NCBI GenBank assembly: GCA_036825435.1
Contig: DAISYG010000052.1
Coordinates: forward strand, 1 to 15,261
DNA from: UBA931 sp036825435
GTDB lineage: Bacteria; Pseudomonadota; Gammaproteobacteria; Burkholderiales; Casimicrobiaceae
Length of the DNA: 15,261 nucleotides
Reading direction: 5' to 3'
Shown here: positions 14,814 to 15,261 of the stretch, in pieces
Layout of the letters: the number at the start of each line of letters is the position of its first letter
Numbering within the stretch: position 1 is the first letter of the stretch
Program-made: the position numbers and the translations under genes
Notes under the pieces: model-generated
The model's database searches: none
The model's input: only the letters and a program-made list of their open reading frames with translations
Told to the model about the DNA's origin: nothing

Positions 14814-14845
14814 CAAAGCCCCCGGCATTAACGGGGGCTTTGTTC
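14814..14845 (+). terminator. Intrinsic terminator after hcp
   Basis: A perfect 11-base stem, CAAAGCCCCCG (14814-14824) with CGGGGGCTTTG (14832-14842), closes a 7-base loop (GCATTAA) and is followed by a short, interrupted T stretch (GTTCT). The left arm is preceded by A-rich sequence, so it might also work in the other direction. It marks the end of the T6SS transcript. Confidence 0.85.
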
Positions 14846-14987
14846 TAAAAATGATGGTTTGTCACAATATGACGACAAACATGTCATCGGAGAGGTTCTG
14901 AAGCATATCTATGCAGTAAATGATGGCTCCAAGCGCGGACTTTTTTAGGAAACTACTGATTCATGTCGCGAGCGTGAGCAAGACAAG

Positions 14988-15040
14988 GCGCGAATTTTCC
15001 AAAATGCGCGACGAAAAAGCGCAGTTTACAAGGGTGTAAA
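14988..15040. repeat. Hairpin-rich block, possible dispersed intergenic repeat
   Basis: Two adjacent hairpins are visible. GCGC-ga-ATTTT at 14988-14998 pairs with AAAAT-GCGC at 15001-15009 (two bulged bases, two-base loop). TTTACA-AGGG-TGTAAA at 15025-15040 is a perfect 6-base stem. The surrounding GCGC-rich words (GCGCG, GAGCGCAGCG) from about 14965 to 15095 suggest a non-coding repeat unit. Its true ends cannot be set from one copy. Confidence 0.4.
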
Positions 15041-15137
15041 TGAGCATTTTGAGGATTATTCCAACGCAGTATTGCTTGAGCGCAGCGATTATAGTCAACA
15101 ATCTAAATAAATAGACAAATTGTATTACCCCATCCGA

Positions 15138-15211
15138 CGTCATCCCCGCGAAGGCGGAGATCCAGTCAACGTGGTAAATACTTCTGGATTCCCGCCTTCG
15201 CGGGAATGACG
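15138..15211. repeat. GC-rich inverted repeat (REP/MITE-like)
   Basis: The left arm at 15138-15165 and the right arm at 15184-15211 are 28 bases each and complementary at 25 positions, around an 18-base AT-rich centre. Each arm contains its own smaller near-palindrome, CCCGCGAAGGCGGG in the right arm (read on the minus strand) and CCCGCGAAGGCGGA in the left. This CATTCCCGCGAAGGCGGGAA-type repeat is of a kind scattered through intergenic DNA of many proteobacteria. Its RNA would fold into a strong hairpin. No transposase gene is nearby. Confidence 0.75.
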
Positions 15212-15261
15212 CCACAGGAATAGAGATACTTTTGTTTTGTCCAATTATTTAAGAGTTTAAC

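Larger units (their letters stand above)
14846..15261. other. Gene-free region after the T6SS cluster
   Basis: No believable gene is present. Short open frames here have no ribosome site or family features, and one on the minus strand (14961-15215) is composed largely of repeat sequence. The stretch holds a 7-base inverted repeat GTTTGTC / GACAAAC (14857-14863 and 14874-14880), a hairpin-rich block from about 14960 and a GC-rich inverted repeat at 15138-15211. The final 50 bases are AT-rich with nothing recognisable. Confidence 0.7.

Noticed and set aside
14988..15211. Possible CRISPR array
   Set aside because: The repeats are inverted and differ from each other; there is no regular repeat-spacer pattern and no cas gene.
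14961..15215. 84-codon minus-strand open frame
   Set aside because: Its sequence is made largely of the inverted repeat and hairpin block, with no ribosome site or family pattern; such frames are common artefacts of these repeats.

Overview
The window is the core of a type VI secretion system (T6SS) gene cluster from a Gram-negative bacterium, most likely a proteobacterium of the beta or gamma class. The evidence is the set of recognisable T6SS core proteins, an outer-membrane lipoprotein of the complex, peptidoglycan-binding domains and moderate GC content. A GC-rich inverted repeat of a style common in proteobacterial intergenic DNA lies after the last gene. The species cannot be named from the sequence.

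Layout: at the left edge, tssK (only its first 189 codons are inside) and tssJ read leftward from a good sigma70-type promoter at 1216-1244. After a divergent intergenic region of about 460 bases, one long rightward run follows: tssL with an OmpA domain, tssM, tagF, a membrane Ser/Thr protein kinase of PpkA type, a secreted TPR protein with a PEGA-like end, a TssQ-like TPR lipoprotein, tssA, tssB, tssC and hcp. Genes are overlapping or closely spaced from tssL to the lipoprotein and again from tssA to tssC. A 122-base gap with a possible leaky terminator and promoter precedes hcp. A strong intrinsic terminator at 14814-14845 ends the cluster. The last roughly 400 bases hold no credible gene, only repeats.

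How they work together: TssJ (outer-membrane lipoprotein), TssM (inner membrane to periplasm) and TssL (inner membrane, anchored to peptidoglycan by its OmpA domain) form the membrane complex. TssK links it to the baseplate. TssA primes assembly of the tail, TssB and TssC form the contractile sheath, and Hcp forms the inner tube. TagF and the kinase are post-translational regulators. TssE, TssF, TssG, ClpV (TssH), VgrG, PAAR, Fha, a PppA phosphatase and any effector/immunity pair are absent here and would have to lie beyond tssK or elsewhere.

The most unusual part is 7283-10943. A transmembrane kinase carries a periplasmic repeat and PEGA-like tail. It is followed by a secreted protein with a matching PEGA-like tail, then by a lipoprotein whose TPR region matches that secreted protein. 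This looks like a kinase-coupled envelope sensing module that evolved by domain sharing and duplication, filling the place that TagQRST-PpkA holds in the Pseudomonas H1-T6SS. That role is inference.
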